64,000 nucleotides of DNA from Nitratireductor pacificus pht-3B (GCF_000300335.1 NZ_AMRM01000005.1:124001-188000); one strand, 5' to 3'; positions 29,797 to 41,000 are shown, counted from the first letter of the stretch. Notes: a model not told the origin generated them from the sequence alone. Program-made: numbers and translations.

Positions 29797-30411
29797 TCAG
29801 CCCCCGAGATTGTCGTTCTGATTTGCGTTGATCTTCGGCGCGGCGGCAACCGGCGCCTTCTTCTCCAACGGGAAGAATGTGTAGGAAAGCGTAATCGTCT
29901 TGATGTCCTTCAACTCCGGCACATTCACGATCTCCGGATCGACGAAGAACACCACCGGCATGTCATAGGACTCGCCCGGCTGCAACTCCTGCTCCGTGAA
30001 GCAGAAGCACTCGACCTTGTTGAAATAGGCGCCAGCCCGCGGCGGGGAGACATTGAACGTCGCAGTGCCGCTCGTCGGCTGGTTCGACAGATTGCGCGAC
30101 ATGTAGGAAATCTGCATCGTCTCGCCGATGCGCATCGTCACCTCGCGCTGCACCGGCCTGAATTCCCACGGCACGCCATTGGTGTTCGCATCGAAGCGGA
30201 CGGTGATCTTGCGGTCGAGAACCGTGTCCGAATACTGCTCGACGCGCTGCGTCGTGCCGCCATAGCCGGTCACCTGACAGAACAGCTGGTAAAGCGGCAC
30301 CGCCGCATAAGCCATGCCGACCATGCCGCCGACCATGGCGAGGCACAAGACCGCCGCGTTGCGGTTCCTGTTCCCCTTGGCCGGATCGGCTTTCGTTTCG
30401 CTGTCGCTCAT
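29797..30411 (-). CDS. ctaG: Cytochrome c oxidase assembly protein CtaG (Cox11)
   Basis: CtaG/Cox11 delivers copper to the CuB site of subunit I. The 204-aa protein has one N-terminal span ([19 protein letters not shown]) ending in the typical [14 protein letters not shown]. The periplasmic copper domain contains the copper-binding CFCF in [12 protein letters not shown], then [10 protein letters not shown] and [12 protein letters not shown] at 30423 would overlap the preceding small gene by four bases and add four residues; I chose the ATG at 30411. It lies between the CoxF-like gene and cox3. Confidence 0.96.
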   Translation of the reverse strand: MSDSETKADPAKGNRNRNAAVLCLAMVGGMVGMAYAAVPLYQLFCQVTGYGGTTQRVEQYSDTVLDRKITVRFDANTNGVPWEFRPVQREVTMRIGETMQISYMSRNLSNQPTSGTATFNVSPPRAGAYFNKVECFCFTEQELQPGESYDMPVVFFVDPEIVNVPELKDIKTITLSYTFFPLEKKAPVAAAPKINANQNDNLGG

Positions 30412-30419
30412 CCGTCTTC

Positions 30420-30575
30420 TCACATGGCGCGTTCGAACAGGGCAGGTCCGAGCTTCGCGAGGCTGCCGACATAAACGATGATGACGAAGGCGACCAGAGC
30501 AAGCGCGATGGCGACAGAGCGCCTGCGCCGCGCCTTGAGCTGAGCCTCGGTCGGTTTGATGAACTCGCGCTCCAT
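30420..30575 (-). CDS. Small single-span membrane protein in the cox operon (CoxF-like)
   Basis: This 51-aa protein starts with a charged stretch (MEREFIKPTEAQLKARRRR) followed by one membrane span (SVAIALALVAFVIIVYVGSL). It resembles the small unnamed or 'CoxF' proteins found between ctaB and ctaG in Rhizobiales. No function is established; assembly or a minor oxidase subunit is possible. It starts four bases after the ctaB stop and sits directly ahead of ctaG, so it is surely part of the same transcript. Confidence 0.8.
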   Translation of the reverse strand: MEREFIKPTEAQLKARRRRSVAIALALVAFVIIVYVGSLAKLGPALFERAM

Positions 30576-30579
30576 CCGT

Positions 30580-31518
30580 CTAGCCTCCAAACCCGAGGCC
30601 TGCCGCAAGGCGTTCCGCCAGAAGCGCGGTGAACAGCACGAACAGGTAAAGCAGCGAATAGGCGAAGAGGGACTTGGCGGGCTTCATCGCCTGATCGCCC
30701 TCCGGCATGCGCAGGACGCGCCAGGCATACCAGAGGAAACCCGCGCCGAGCACCGTGGCGACCGCGCCATAGGCCAGGCCGGCGAAACCCGCCCAGACCG
30801 GCAGCAGACCGCTCAGAGCCAGCAACACCGCATAGACGAAGATCTGGGTCTTCGTTGCCGCGTGACCGGCGACGTTCGGCAGCATCGGGATGCCGGCGCG
30901 CTCGTAGTCCGCGGACTTGAACAGTGCCAGCGCCCAGAAATGCGGCGGCGTCCAGAGAAAGATGATCAGGAACAGGATGAGGCTCTCGATGCTCACCGTT
31001 CCCGTGACCGCTGCCCAGCCCACCACCGGAGGCAGGGCGCCGGCAGCGCCGCCGATGACGATGTTCTGGGGGGTCGAGCGCTTCAGCCAAATCGTATAGA
31101 CGACGGCATAGAAGAAGATTGTGAAAGCGAGCAGCGCGCCGGCGACCAAATTCGCCAGCAGCCCGAGGGTAACGACCGACAGCGCCGAGAGCACCAATCC
31201 GAAGGCCAGCGCCTCGCCGGGCGTCACCAGTCCGGCCGGAACGGGACGGCTCTTGGTGCGGCCCATGACGGCGTCGATGTCGGCGTCATACCACATGTTC
31301 AGCGCACCGGAGGCGCCGGCACCGACGGCGATCGCGGCGATCGCGATCATCGCCAGAAGCGGGTTCGGCACGCCCGGCGCCATCGCCATGCCGACAAAAG
31401 CCGTGAAGACGACCAGCGACATGACGCGCGGTTTCAACAGCGCGATGAAATCGCCCGGCGACGCCTCGGAAAGGCGGTACCCGGCCTCATTCATGTGCTC
31501 TTGTTCAACCAGCGCCAT
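30580..31518 (-). CDS. ctaB: Protoheme IX farnesyltransferase (heme O synthase)
   Basis: The enzyme transfers farnesyl to heme b to make heme O, the precursor of heme A for cytochrome oxidase. The 312-aa membrane protein has about nine spans. The first prenyl-diphosphate motif is [15 protein letters not shown] (Asn74, Asp78, Asp82), and the second conserved loop is [12 protein letters not shown]. The chosen ATG (MALVEQEH) has GAAGG five bases upstream; a second ATG eight codons later has a weaker site. A stem-loop lies between it and coxA. Confidence 0.96.
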   Translation of the reverse strand: MALVEQEHMNEAGYRLSEASPGDFIALLKPRVMSLVVFTAFVGMAMAPGVPNPLLAMIAIAAIAVGAGASGALNMWYDADIDAVMGRTKSRPVPAGLVTPGEALAFGLVLSALSVVTLGLLANLVAGALLAFTIFFYAVVYTIWLKRSTPQNIVIGGAAGALPPVVGWAAVTGTVSIESLILFLIIFLWTPPHFWALALFKSADYERAGIPMLPNVAGHAATKTQIFVYAVLLALSGLLPVWAGFAGLAYGAVATVLGAGFLWYAWRVLRMPEGDQAMKPAKSLFAYSLLYLFVLFTALLAERLAAGLGFGG

Positions 31519-31541
31519 TTCTGCCTTCAACCCATTGATGG

Positions 31542-31562
31542 GGCCGCGCACGGGGCGCGGCC
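31542..31562. other. Strong stem-loop between coxA and ctaB
   Basis: GGCCGCGC and GCGCGGCC form a perfect 8-bp stem with a five-base loop. On the minus (coding) strand no T-run follows, so it is not a typical intrinsic terminator. It could protect the 3' end of coxBA RNA or lower expression of ctaB, since subunits are needed in far greater amounts than the enzyme. Confidence 0.6.
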
Positions 31563-31588
31563 TCTGTTCTTTTCGGTTCTCTGCCGGA

Positions 31589-33244
<1,656 letters not shown>

Positions 33245-33281
33245 CTACCGCTCCATTTGATGTTTCAGACGACTGCCTGCC

Positions 33282-34142
33282 CTACTGGGCGGCAGCCGCG
33301 ACTTTCGTTTTTGCCTCGATCGCAGCCATCAGCGCCTTGTTGGCGCCGTCGACATCCTCGCGCGCAGCCGCGACCCAGGTATCATACTGGTCCTGCGCCA
33401 CCACGCGGATGGCAATCGGCATGAAGGCGTGATCCTTGCCGCAAAGCTCCGAGCACTGGCCATAGTACAGGCCTTCCTTCTCGGCCTTGAACCAGGTCTC
33501 GTTGATCCGGCCGGGCACCGCGTCCACCTTGACGCCGAAAGCCGGCATTGCGAAGGCGTGAATCACGTCGCTGGCGGTCACGAGAACGCGCACCGTGGTG
33601 TTGACCGGCACGACAACCTCGTTGTCGACGGCCAGCAGGCGCGGATAGGCAGCCATGTCTTCCTTGCCGGAGCCCGGACGGTCACCTTCCTGCAGAAGCA
33701 GAGAGGAGAAGGAAAGCGGCTCTTCGAGCTGGTATTCGTAATCCCAGTACCACTGGACGCCGGTCGCCTTGATGGTCAGCGCTGGCTCTTCCTTGGGGGT
33801 GTACTGCGCCGTCAGAAGCTGGAACGACGGAACGGCAAGGAACAGGAGGATGATGACCGGACCCACGGTCCAGATAACTTCGATCGCCGTATTATGGCTG
33901 GTGCGCGACGGTGTCGGATTGGCGCTGGCGCGGAAACGCAGCATGCACCAGCCGAGCAGCACCATCACGAGAATGGTGATCGGCACGATGAACCAAAGCG
34001 TGTATTCCTCGAACCAGGCGATCTCATGCATGATGCTCGTGACAGCCGGCTGGAACCGGTACTGCCAAGGCTCCGGCTGCGCAGCAACGGCACCTGTGGC
34101 GAGAAATGGCAGAGTGGCAAGGCCAACAGCGATATTCTTCAT
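33282..34142 (-). CDS. ctaC: Cytochrome c oxidase subunit II
   Basis: Subunit II receives electrons from cytochrome c through the CuA centre. The 286-aa protein has a signal peptide (MKNIAVGLATLPFLATGAVA) and two spans (around 48-68 and 90-110). The CuA domain has ligands His195, Cys230, Glu232, Cys234, His238 and Met241 in SDVIHAFAMP and GQCSELCGKDHAFMP. The aromatic patch VQWYWDYEY for electron entry is present. There is no fused cytochrome c domain. The start is either the ATG at 34142 or another at 34154; the first gives the cleaner signal peptide. It leads the cox operon. Confidence 0.96.
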   Translation of the reverse strand: MKNIAVGLATLPFLATGAVAAQPEPWQYRFQPAVTSIMHEIAWFEEYTLWFIVPITILVMVLLGWCMLRFRASANPTPSRTSHNTAIEVIWTVGPVIILLFLAVPSFQLLTAQYTPKEEPALTIKATGVQWYWDYEYQLEEPLSFSSLLLQEGDRPGSGKEDMAAYPRLLAVDNEVVVPVNTTVRVLVTASDVIHAFAMPAFGVKVDAVPGRINETWFKAEKEGLYYGQCSELCGKDHAFMPIAIRVVAQDQYDTWVAAAREDVDGANKALMAAIEAKTKVAAAAQ

Positions 34143-34154
34143 AACCCTCGTCAT

Positions 34155-34546
34155 CTCCCGTAGCGATACGGCAAGTCGGACGGTCCGATTTTGCCGCAAA
34201 GGGAATTCTGGCTTTTTATAGGCGCGTTCAAACCATACTCTCATTTGAACCGCAAGGAAGGCATTGGATGTCACGTGCGGCATTTTTGCGCCCTGGCGGC
34301 TCGCCCCGAAGGATCGCATCTGCTCTCGTCCCCGCAGGATCGCGCTGCCAGGTCCGGCTCATAGCGCCGACGCTCGGACCTGCGCAATAGTGCAAAGCGT
34401 CAAGCGGTCCCATTTCCGTCGGAATTGCCCTAGAATGTTGGGCTGGAGCCTGGATAAACAGGTTTTTCCGCCTCGTGCCGAGACAATCCCTTTTCGGCGG
34501 CAGCCAACGCAGGATAAATTGCCCTGATTCGTCGGGGAGCAGGAAC
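34155..34546. promoter_or_regulatory. Divergent promoter region of the cox operon and the IalB-like gene
   Basis: No gene is supported in these roughly 390 bases. The clearest element is a perfect 7-bp inverted repeat, GTTCAAA (34226-34232) and TTTGAAC (34244-34250), with an 11-base spacer, about 85-110 bases upstream of coxB. On the minus strand a TATAAA-like box (from 34219 down) lies between this dyad and coxB. It looks like a site for a dimeric regulator of the oxidase genes; the half-site is not the TTGAT-N4-ATCAA of FNR/FixK. Confidence 0.45.
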
Positions 34547-35059
34547 ATGATCATGCCTTTTGTTACACGCGCTGCAGCCGTGCTCGCCCTCGCCGTCCTT
34601 CCCGTGCTGGGCGCCAACGCGCAGCAGAGCGGAACCGTCCGATCGACTCACGGCGCCTGGTCGATCCTGTGCGACACACCGGCCGGCGCCTCGAGCGAGC
34701 AGTGCGCGATGATGCAGAATGTCGTCGCGGAGGACCGCCCGGAAATGGGTCTTTCCGTGGTGGTTCTGCGCACGGCGGACGGCAAGGCCGAGATTCTGCG
34801 CGTTCTTGCCCCCCTCGGCGTGCTGCTTCCCAACGGCCTTGGTCTCAATGTCGACGGCAAGGACATCGGACGGGCCTATTTCGTCCGCTGCTTCCAGGAC
34901 GGCTGCTACGCGGAAGTGATCCTCGAGGAACAGCTGGTCGAAACGCTGAAGACCGGCGAGGCCGCCACCTTCATCGTCTTTCAGACACCGGAGGAAGGCA
35001 TCGGCATTCCCGTCGATCTCAACGGCTTCGCCGAGAGCTTCGACGCCCTGCCGCGGTGA
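34547..35059 (+). CDS. Secreted invasion-associated locus B (IalB)-like protein
   Basis: The 170-aa protein has a signal peptide (VTRAAAVLALAVLPVLGANA). It matches the IalB family: VRSTHGAWSILCDTPAG, then SEQCAMMQNVVAEDRPEMG, and later RAYFVRCFQDGCYAEVIL. Four cysteines in these stretches are family-conserved and probably form disulfides. Bartonella IalB is linked to erythrocyte invasion, but the family is widespread in harmless Rhizobiales and its role is unclear. The ATG at 34547 has GGAG seven bases upstream; a second ATG is two codons later. It is divergent from the cox operon. Confidence 0.9.
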   Translation: MIMPFVTRAAAVLALAVLPVLGANAQQSGTVRSTHGAWSILCDTPAGASSEQCAMMQNVVAEDRPEMGLSVVVLRTADGKAEILRVLAPLGVLLPNGLGLNVDGKDIGRAYFVRCFQDGCYAEVILEEQLVETLKTGEAATFIVFQTPEEGIGIPVDLNGFAESFDALPR

Positions 35060-35166
35060 TCGGCCGGCGCCCTGTCCGCCGGAGCAGTTTCTCATCAAGA
35101 GTCCCCGGACTGGATAGACGGGCGGTCCCTGCCTAAATGAGGGGGACGCCTGGACAGGATGACACT

Positions 35167-36582
35167 ATGCCCAAATCGCTGCTTGACGCCTTCGACTGCT
35201 CCACCGACCGCCTCCGCACCCTTGTCGCCGATACGCTGCGCGGCGCCGACGACGGCGAGCTTTTTCTGGAATACAGCGAAGGCGAGGCCCTGGTTTTCGA
35301 CGACGGTCGCCTGAAGACCGCCAATTTCAACACCGATCGGGGTTTTGGTCTGCGCGCGGTGGCCGGCGAGGCATCCGGCTATGCCCATTCGAGCGAGCTC
35401 TCCGAGGCCGCCGTAAGGCGCGCCGCCGATGCGGTCTCGGCGGTCAAGGCGGGCCATTCCGGCAGCCTTGCCGCAGCCCCTGCGGGAACCAACCTGCGGC
35501 TCTATGGCGACGAGAATCCGATCGCCGACCCGGACTTCGCAGCCAAGGCCAAGCTGCTGCAGGAGATCGACGCCTGGGTGCGCGCGCGGGATCCGCGTGT
35601 GCGCCAGGTCACCGCCTCGCTCGCCGCCTCTTGGCAACAGGTGGAGATCCTGCGCGCCGACGGGCAGCTTGCCCGCGACATCCGCCCGCTGGTGCGGGTC
35701 AACGTCTCGGTCATGGTCGGCGACGGCGACCGGCAGGAAACCGGGTCCTACGGCATGGGTGGGCGCAAGAGTTTCGGCGATTTTCTGGCGGAAGGTTCCT
35801 GGCAGTTCGCCGCCGGCGAGGCGTTGCGGCAGGCGCTGGTCAATCTGGAGGCGGTCCCCTCGCCCGCCGGCACGTTCGATATCGTTCTCGCCAATGGCTG
35901 GCCCGGCGTGATGCTGCATGAGGCGGTCGGCCACGGGCTGGAGGGCGACTTCAACCGCAAGAAGACATCGGCTTTCGCCGGACTGATGGGCCAGCAGGTC
36001 GCCGCCCGGGGCGTGACTGTCGTCGATGACGGCACGATTTCCGAGCGGCGCGGCTCGCTGACCATCGATGATGAAGGCACGCCCTCGGCGCGCAACGTGC
36101 TGATCGAGGACGGCAAGCTGGTCGGCTACATGCAGGACCGGCAGAACGCCCGCCTGATGGGCATGCGGCCGACCGGCAACGGGCGCCGCGAATCCTACGC
36201 GCATGAACCGATGCCGCGCATGACGAACACCTATATGACCAGCGGCGACAAGACCCCGGAAGAGATCATCGCCTCGGTGAAAAAGGGCATCTACGCCGTG
36301 TCCTTCGGCGGCGGTCAGGTGGACATCACCTCCGGCAAGTTCGTCTTCGGCTGCACCGAGGCCTACATGATCGAGGACGGCAAGGTGACCCGGCCGGTCA
36401 AGGGCGCCATGCTGATCGGCAACGGACCGGACGCCATGCACCGGGTGTCGATGGTCGGCAACGACATGAAGCTCGACAACGGCGTCGGCATGTGCGGCAA
36501 GGCCGGTCAGGGCGTGCCCGTCGGCGTCGGCCAGCCACATCTGCGCATGGATCAGATGACGGTGGGCGGGCGGCAGGCATAG
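35167..36582 (+). CDS. tldD: Metalloprotease TldD
   Basis: TldD, usually together with TldE/PmbA, forms a zinc peptidase that unfolds and cleaves peptides such as microcin precursors and antitoxins. The 471-aa protein has the motif HEAVGHGLEGDF with His251, Glu252 and His256. The third zinc ligand is Cys in KFVFGCTEAYMI. The N-terminal half begins with the typical ELFLEYSEGEALVFDDGRLK. TldE is not in the window. It follows the IalB-like gene by about 107 bases and converges on an RNA methyltransferase gene. Confidence 0.96.
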   Translation: MPKSLLDAFDCSTDRLRTLVADTLRGADDGELFLEYSEGEALVFDDGRLKTANFNTDRGFGLRAVAGEASGYAHSSELSEAAVRRAADAVSAVKAGHSGSLAAAPAGTNLRLYGDENPIADPDFAAKAKLLQEIDAWVRARDPRVRQVTASLAASWQQVEILRADGQLARDIRPLVRVNVSVMVGDGDRQETGSYGMGGRKSFGDFLAEGSWQFAAGEALRQALVNLEAVPSPAGTFDIVLANGWPGVMLHEAVGHGLEGDFNRKKTSAFAGLMGQQVAARGVTVVDDGTISERRGSLTIDDEGTPSARNVLIEDGKLVGYMQDRQNARLMGMRPTGNGRRESYAHEPMPRMTNTYMTSGDKTPEEIIASVKKGIYAVSFGGGQVDITSGKFVFGCTEAYMIEDGKVTRPVKGAMLIGNGPDAMHRVSMVGNDMKLDNGVGMCGKAGQGVPVGVGQPHLRMDQMTVGGRQA

Positions 36583-36613
36583 GGGTTGAAGCCAGCTTCC
36601 AACGATGCGCCGA

Positions 36614-36645
36614 AGATTCAAGTTTTTGAGCGAAAACTTGAATCT
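36614..36645. repeat. Perfect 13-bp inverted repeat within a GANTC cluster
   Basis: AGATTCAAGTTTT and its complement AAAACTTGAATCT flank a six-base loop (TGAGCG) between the convergent tldD and RNA methyltransferase genes. No T-run follows on the tldD strand, though the arms themselves carry T4/A4. The repeat holds two GANTC sites (36615 and 36640), and two more follow at 36647 and 36671. The region is more AT-rich than its surroundings. Confidence 0.75.
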
Positions 36646-36754
36646 GGAGTCAAGCAATTGAAGGGCGCTTGAATCTCACCACCATTGATTTTTCACGAGA
36701 AACTTCAATTCTCTGATCAAGAAAGCAAACCCGGCCTGCTTCTTTCAGGATCGT

Positions 36755-38002
36755 TCAGTTCCTGCCGGGCGCGGGCTTTCGCAGCAACGCCACTGCTTCC
36801 ACATGCGGCGACCATAGAAACTGGTCGATGGGGACGACGCGTTCGATCCGGTAGCCGCCATCGACGAGGATCGCCAGGTCGCGCGCGAGCGTTCCCGGGT
36901 TGCAGGAGACCGCCGCCACCCGGCGGACCGTCGACTTTGCGATCTGGCAGCACTGCAGCTCCGCTCCGGCGCGCGGCGGATCGAACACCAGAGCGTCGAA
37001 TGCGTTCAGTTCCTTCGCCGTCATCGGTCGGTGAAAGAGATCGCGCTTCTCGACGGTCACCGGCTTGAGCGAGGGCGTCCGGCGCGCCGCCTGATCCAGG
37101 GCGGCAAGTGCCGCCGCATCCCCTTCGACCGCATGAACGCGGCCGGCCTGCGCCAGGCGCAGCGCGAAGGTGCCGCTGCCGGCGAAGAGATCGACGCAGT
37201 ATCTTGCCCCGTCGAGATGCTCACGAACCAGCTTCGCCATCGCCGTTTCCGCATCCATGGTCGCCTGCAGAAAGCCGGCAGGCGGGATCGCTACGGCGAC
37301 ACCGCCGAAGTTCACCTCCGGCTTCCGGCCTTCGACGACCACTTCGCCGTTCACGGTGAGGCGCGCAAAGCCGGCCGACAGGGTGAGGTCGATGGCCGTG
37401 CGGCGCTGCTTGGCGCCAAGCTGTCCGGCTCCGTCCACCGCAATGTCGAGACCGGCGCCCGTTGCCGTCACCGCCATGTGAAACGCCTTCGGCGTCGCCG
37501 CAACGGTCGTCGCCAGCCGCCTGAGATCGCCGAGCGCTTCTGTGATCGCGGGAGCCGAAACCGGGCATTCCTCGACAACGACGATATGGTGCGATTGCGG
37601 GACGTTGAAACCAAGCAGGATATCCGGCCCCAGGCGCCTTGCGGTAAACGTCACGCGCCGGCGCGCGCCCTCGGGACATGCCATCAGCGGCGCGACATCG
37701 GCCTCCACGCCGCGCGCGGCCAGCGCCCGCGCTACCTTGTCGCGCTTCCAGTCGCGATAGGACGCGTCGTCCAGATGCTGCACCGAGCAGCCGCCGCATG
37801 CGCCGAAATGGCGGCAGGCCGGATCCACGCGGTGCGGCGAGGCCGTCCGCAGAACCATTTTCTGCGCACGTCCCTTGTGAACGGCCGCCTCGACCGTCTC
37901 TCCCGGCAGCGCGAAGGGAACGAAGACCGATCCGGCGGCAGTGTGTGCCACGCCGTCGCCCTGCGCGCCCAGATGATCGATGGTCAGTGTCTCGCGCATC
38001 AT
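36755..38002 (-). CDS. TrmA/RlmD-family RNA m5U methyltransferase
   Basis: The 415-aa protein opens with a TRAM-like part (LTIDHLGAQGDGVAH) and has an iron-sulfur cysteine cluster at Cys63, Cys69 and Cys72 (CRHFGACGGC) with a fourth near residue 153. The SAM-binding domain has DLFAGSGTFALRLA. It ends with VFDPPRAGAE and the catalytic cysteine in SCNPGTLARDL. Such enzymes methylate uridine-C5 in 23S rRNA or tRNA; which one cannot be told here. The start overlaps the tlyA stop by four bases, so translation is coupled. Confidence 0.93.
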   Translation of the reverse strand: MMRETLTIDHLGAQGDGVAHTAAGSVFVPFALPGETVEAAVHKGRAQKMVLRTASPHRVDPACRHFGACGGCSVQHLDDASYRDWKRDKVARALAARGVEADVAPLMACPEGARRRVTFTARRLGPDILLGFNVPQSHHIVVVEECPVSAPAITEALGDLRRLATTVAATPKAFHMAVTATGAGLDIAVDGAGQLGAKQRRTAIDLTLSAGFARLTVNGEVVVEGRKPEVNFGGVAVAIPPAGFLQATMDAETAMAKLVREHLDGARYCVDLFAGSGTFALRLAQAGRVHAVEGDAAALAALDQAARRTPSLKPVTVEKRDLFHRPMTAKELNAFDALVFDPPRAGAELQCCQIAKSTVRRVAAVSCNPGTLARDLAILVDGGYRIERVVPIDQFLWSPHVEAVALLRKPAPGRN

Positions 38003-38730
38003 GCCTTCTGTCCTGCGAGAAGAAACTCGCGGTTTCCGTCACCGCCTTCAATGGGCGACGGCGCCAGCCCGAGCGCCCGCCACCCCGCATTGGTTTCGAG
38101 CCAGTCGCTGAGATCGCCGGCAATGGCTTGCGCCTGCGCCGGATCCCTTAGCAGACCGCCCTTGCCGATCGCCGCGCGCCCCGCCTCGAACTGCGGCTTG
38201 ACGAGAAACACGCCCCGCGCACCCGGCGCGGCCAGGGACAGGGCCGGAGGCAGGGCCAGCCTGAGCGAGATGAAACTGACATCCGAGACCAGAAAATCGG
38301 GATGCCTGCCGCCCAGATCGTCCAGTGTCAGATGCCGCGCGTTGATCCCTTCCAGCGATGTCACGCGCGGATCGGCTCCGACCCGCGCATCCATCTGGCC
38401 GGAGCCGACGTCGATGGCCGTGACATGCGCTGCGCCGCGCTCGAGGAGGACCTGGGTGAACCCGCCCGTGGACGCCCCGATGTCCAGAGCCTCGACGCCG
38501 GCCGGGTCGAGCGCGAAGACGTCCAGCGCGTGCTTCAGCTTCAGCGCCGCGCGCGAAACATAGCCGCTCGCCGGATCGTCCACCGCGACCGCGGCGCCGG
38601 CCGGAACCGTCTGTCCCGGTTTCCTCGCAGGCAGGCCGTCAACCTGCACCGTGCCGCGCAGAACCGCGTCGCGGGCGCGGGCGCGGCTGTCGAAGAGGCC
38701 GCGTTCCACGAGGAACTGATCAAGCCGCAT
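37999..38730 (-). CDS. tlyA: TlyA family rRNA 2'-O-methyltransferase
   Basis: TlyA methylates ribose 2'-OH in rRNA, and in mycobacteria sets capreomycin sensitivity. The 243-aa protein has an N-terminal S4 RNA-binding domain (RLDQFLVERGLFDSRARARD). An FtsJ-like Rossmann domain follows, with VEALDIGASTGGFTQVLL and AIDVGSGQMDARV, then FLVSDVSFISLRLALP. Its Lys in SRAALKLKHAL matches the catalytic position. It starts seven bases after dxs and overlaps the next gene by four bases. Confidence 0.94.
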   Translation of the reverse strand: MRLDQFLVERGLFDSRARARDAVLRGTVQVDGLPARKPGQTVPAGAAVAVDDPASGYVSRAALKLKHALDVFALDPAGVEALDIGASTGGFTQVLLERGAAHVTAIDVGSGQMDARVGADPRVTSLEGINARHLTLDDLGGRHPDFLVSDVSFISLRLALPPALSLAAPGARGVFLVKPQFEAGRAAIGKGGLLRDPAQAQAIAGDLSDWLETNAGWRALGLAPSPIEGGDGNREFLLAGQKA

Positions 38731-38737
38731 GATCGGT

Positions 38738-40660
38738 CTAGGCGCGCGCCGCGCGCTCGGCGTGCTGGCCTAACGCCGCAAACACGGTGCGCACGATGGC
38801 CGCCGCGTCCAGTCCTGCATCCTCGATCATGCGTTCGGGCTTGGCATGATTGATGAAGCGGTCGGGCATGGTCATCGGCCGCACCTTGACGCCGCTTTCC
38901 AGAAGCCCCTCATGGGCAAGGAAATTCAGCACGTGCGAGCCGAAACCGCCAATCGACCCTTCCTCGATAGTGATCAGCACCTCGTGCTCGCGCGCCAGGT
39001 GGCGAATCAGCGCCTCGTCCAGTGGCTTGGCGAAGCGTGCGTCGGCAACCGTCGTCGACAGGCCCGCGGCATCGAGTTCCTCGGCGGCCCTCAGACAGTC
39101 CTGCAAACGCCCGCCGAGCGACAGCAGCGCCACCTTCGAGCCTTCCCGCAGGACGCGCCCCCTGCCGATCGCGAGCACCTCGCCGCGCTCGGGCATATCG
39201 ACGCCGACGCCGTCGCCGCGCGGATAGCGAAAGGCAATGGGGCCGGCATCGTATTCCGCGGCGGTGCGCACCATATGGCGCAGCTCCGCCTCGTCCGCCG
39301 CCGCCATCACCGCCATATTCGGGAGGCTCGCCAGATAGGTGATGTCGAAGGCCCCGCAATGGGTCGGGCCGTCGGCGCCGACGAAACCGGCCCGGTCGAT
39401 GGCGAAGCGAACCGGCAGGTTCTGCAGCGCCACGTCATGCACCACCTGGTCATAGGCGCGCTGCAGGAAGGTCGAGTAGATCGCCGCGAAGGGCCGCAGC
39501 CCCTCCGTCGCCATGCCGGCGGCGAAGGTGACGGCATGCTGCTCGGCGATGCCGACATCGAAGGTGCGCTCGGGAAACTCCGTGCCGAACAGGTCCAGCC
39601 CCGTGCCGGACGGCATGGCCGCGGTCACCGCGACGATGCGTTCATCGGCGCGCGCTTCCTGTACCAGCGACTGGGCGAACACCTTGGTGTAGCTCGGCGC
39701 GTTGGCCGGCGCCTTGGCCTGCGCACCGGTGATCACGTCGAACTTGTTGACGCCGTGATACTTGTCCTCGGCGGCTTCCGCCGGCGGATAGCCCTTGCCC
39801 TTCTTGGTCACCACATGGATCAGCACCGGCCCATCGCCATTGTCGCGGACGTTCTTCAGGACCGGCACGAGATGCTTGAGATTGTGGCCGTCGATGGGGC
39901 CGATGTGGAAGAAGCCCATCTCCTCGAACAGCGTGCCGCCTGTCACGTAGCCGCGCGCGTGCTCCACCGCGCGGGTCACGGCGCGGTCGACCCCCTTGCC
40001 CAGATAGGAGGTCAGTTTCTTGCCCAGTTCGCGCACGCCCTGATAGGTGCGGCCGGAGGCGAGGCGCGCCAGATAGGCGCTCATCGCGCCCTGCGGCGGG
40101 GCGATCGACATGTCGTTGTCGTTCAGGATGACGATCAGCCGCGCGTCGAGCGCGCCGGCATTGTTCATCGCCTCATAGGCCATTCCGGCCGACATGGCGC
40201 CGTCACCGATGACGGCGATGACATTGCGCTTCTCGCCCCTGAGGTCGCGCGCCACCGCCATGCCGAGGCCCGCCGAGATCGAGGTGGAGGAATGGGCCGT
40301 TCCGAAGGGATCGTATTCGCTTTCGGCGCGCTTGGTGAAGCCGTAGAGGCCGCCCTCCTGGCGCAGGGTGCGGATGCGGTCGCGCCGGCCGGTGATGATC
40401 TTGTGCGGATAGGCCTGGTGACCAACATCCCAGATGATGCGGTCGTCGGGCGTGTCGAACACATAGTGCAACGCGACCGTCAGCTCGACCACGCCGAGGC
40501 CCGCGCCCAGATGGCCGCCCGTCTTGGAGACCGCGTCGATCAGCTCGGCCCGCAGCTCGTCGGCAAGCTGCGGCAGCTTCTCCTCAGCGAGGCGCTTCAG
40601 ATCGGCTGGATAGACGACCTCGTCCAGAAGGGGCGTGTCGGGCGGCGATTTCACGCGCAT
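38738..40660 (-). CDS. dxs: 1-deoxy-D-xylulose-5-phosphate synthase
   Basis: DXS condenses pyruvate and glyceraldehyde-3-phosphate, the first step of the MEP isoprenoid pathway. The 640-aa protein has the thiamine-diphosphate motif [16 protein letters not shown] from residue 152, preceded by [16 protein letters not shown]. The transketolase-like half has [16 protein letters not shown] with the catalytic Glu, then GPTHCGAFD. The start has GAGG close upstream. It lies about 90 bases after xseB, in the order xseB-dxs-tlyA-RNA methyltransferase, as in many Rhizobiales. Confidence 0.97.
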   Translation of the reverse strand: MRVKSPPDTPLLDEVVYPADLKRLAEEKLPQLADELRAELIDAVSKTGGHLGAGLGVVELTVALHYVFDTPDDRIIWDVGHQAYPHKIITGRRDRIRTLRQEGGLYGFTKRAESEYDPFGTAHSSTSISAGLGMAVARDLRGEKRNVIAVIGDGAMSAGMAYEAMNNAGALDARLIVILNDNDMSIAPPQGAMSAYLARLASGRTYQGVRELGKKLTSYLGKGVDRAVTRAVEHARGYVTGGTLFEEMGFFHIGPIDGHNLKHLVPVLKNVRDNGDGPVLIHVVTKKGKGYPPAEAAEDKYHGVNKFDVITGAQAKAPANAPSYTKVFAQSLVQEARADERIVAVTAAMPSGTGLDLFGTEFPERTFDVGIAEQHAVTFAAGMATEGLRPFAAIYSTFLQRAYDQVVHDVALQNLPVRFAIDRAGFVGADGPTHCGAFDITYLASLPNMAVMAAADEAELRHMVRTAAEYDAGPIAFRYPRGDGVGVDMPERGEVLAIGRGRVLREGSKVALLSLGGRLQDCLRAAEELDAAGLSTTVADARFAKPLDEALIRHLAREHEVLITIEEGSIGGFGSHVLNFLAHEGLLESGVKVRPMTMPDRFINHAKPERMIEDAGLDAAAIVRTVFAALGQHAERAARA

Positions 40661-40748
40661 CACCTCGGCTGTTGATGGTCATCCCGACATAGGGCTTCGG
40701 GGGATCAAAGTAAACGCAAACCGGCGGTGCGGCCCGGCGTCCGGAGGA

Positions 40749-41000
40749 TCAGCCCTCGTCGAGCGGCTCGCTGCCTGCCGGCTGCCCTTCGCGGGACAGG
40801 CGGATCTTCTCCACCTTGTCCTCGGCCGCCTTCAGGAGACCGTCGCAATGCTTCTTCAGCGCCTCGCCGCGCTCGTAGATGCGGATCGACTGGTCGAGCG
40901 GCACATCGCCGCGCTCCAGGTCCTCGACGATCTTCTCCAGCGCCTCCAGCGCCTGCTCGAAGCTCATCCCCTTGATGTCGCTGTTGGCATCTTCGGCCAT
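40749..41000 (-). CDS. xseB: Exodeoxyribonuclease VII small subunit
   Basis: XseB binds XseA to form an exonuclease that digests single-stranded DNA from both ends. The 83-aa helical protein has the family core [20 protein letters not shown], then [20 protein letters not shown]. Its short, charged tail is variable. It starts three bases after the stop of the histone-deacetylase-like gene, so the two are co-transcribed. XseA is not in the window. Confidence 0.95.
   Translation of the reverse strand: MAEDANSDIKGMSFEQALEALEKIVEDLERGDVPLDQSIRIYERGEALKKHCDGLLKAAEDKVEKIRLSREGQPAGSEPLDEG

Noticed and set aside
34226-34250. FNR/FixK anaerobox ahead of the cox operon
   Set aside because: The half-sites are GTTCAAA/TTTGAAC with an 11-base spacer, not TTGAT-N4-ATCAA.
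38846-40675. 609-codon plus-strand frame opposite dxs
   Set aside because: Mirror frame of a complete dxs gene.
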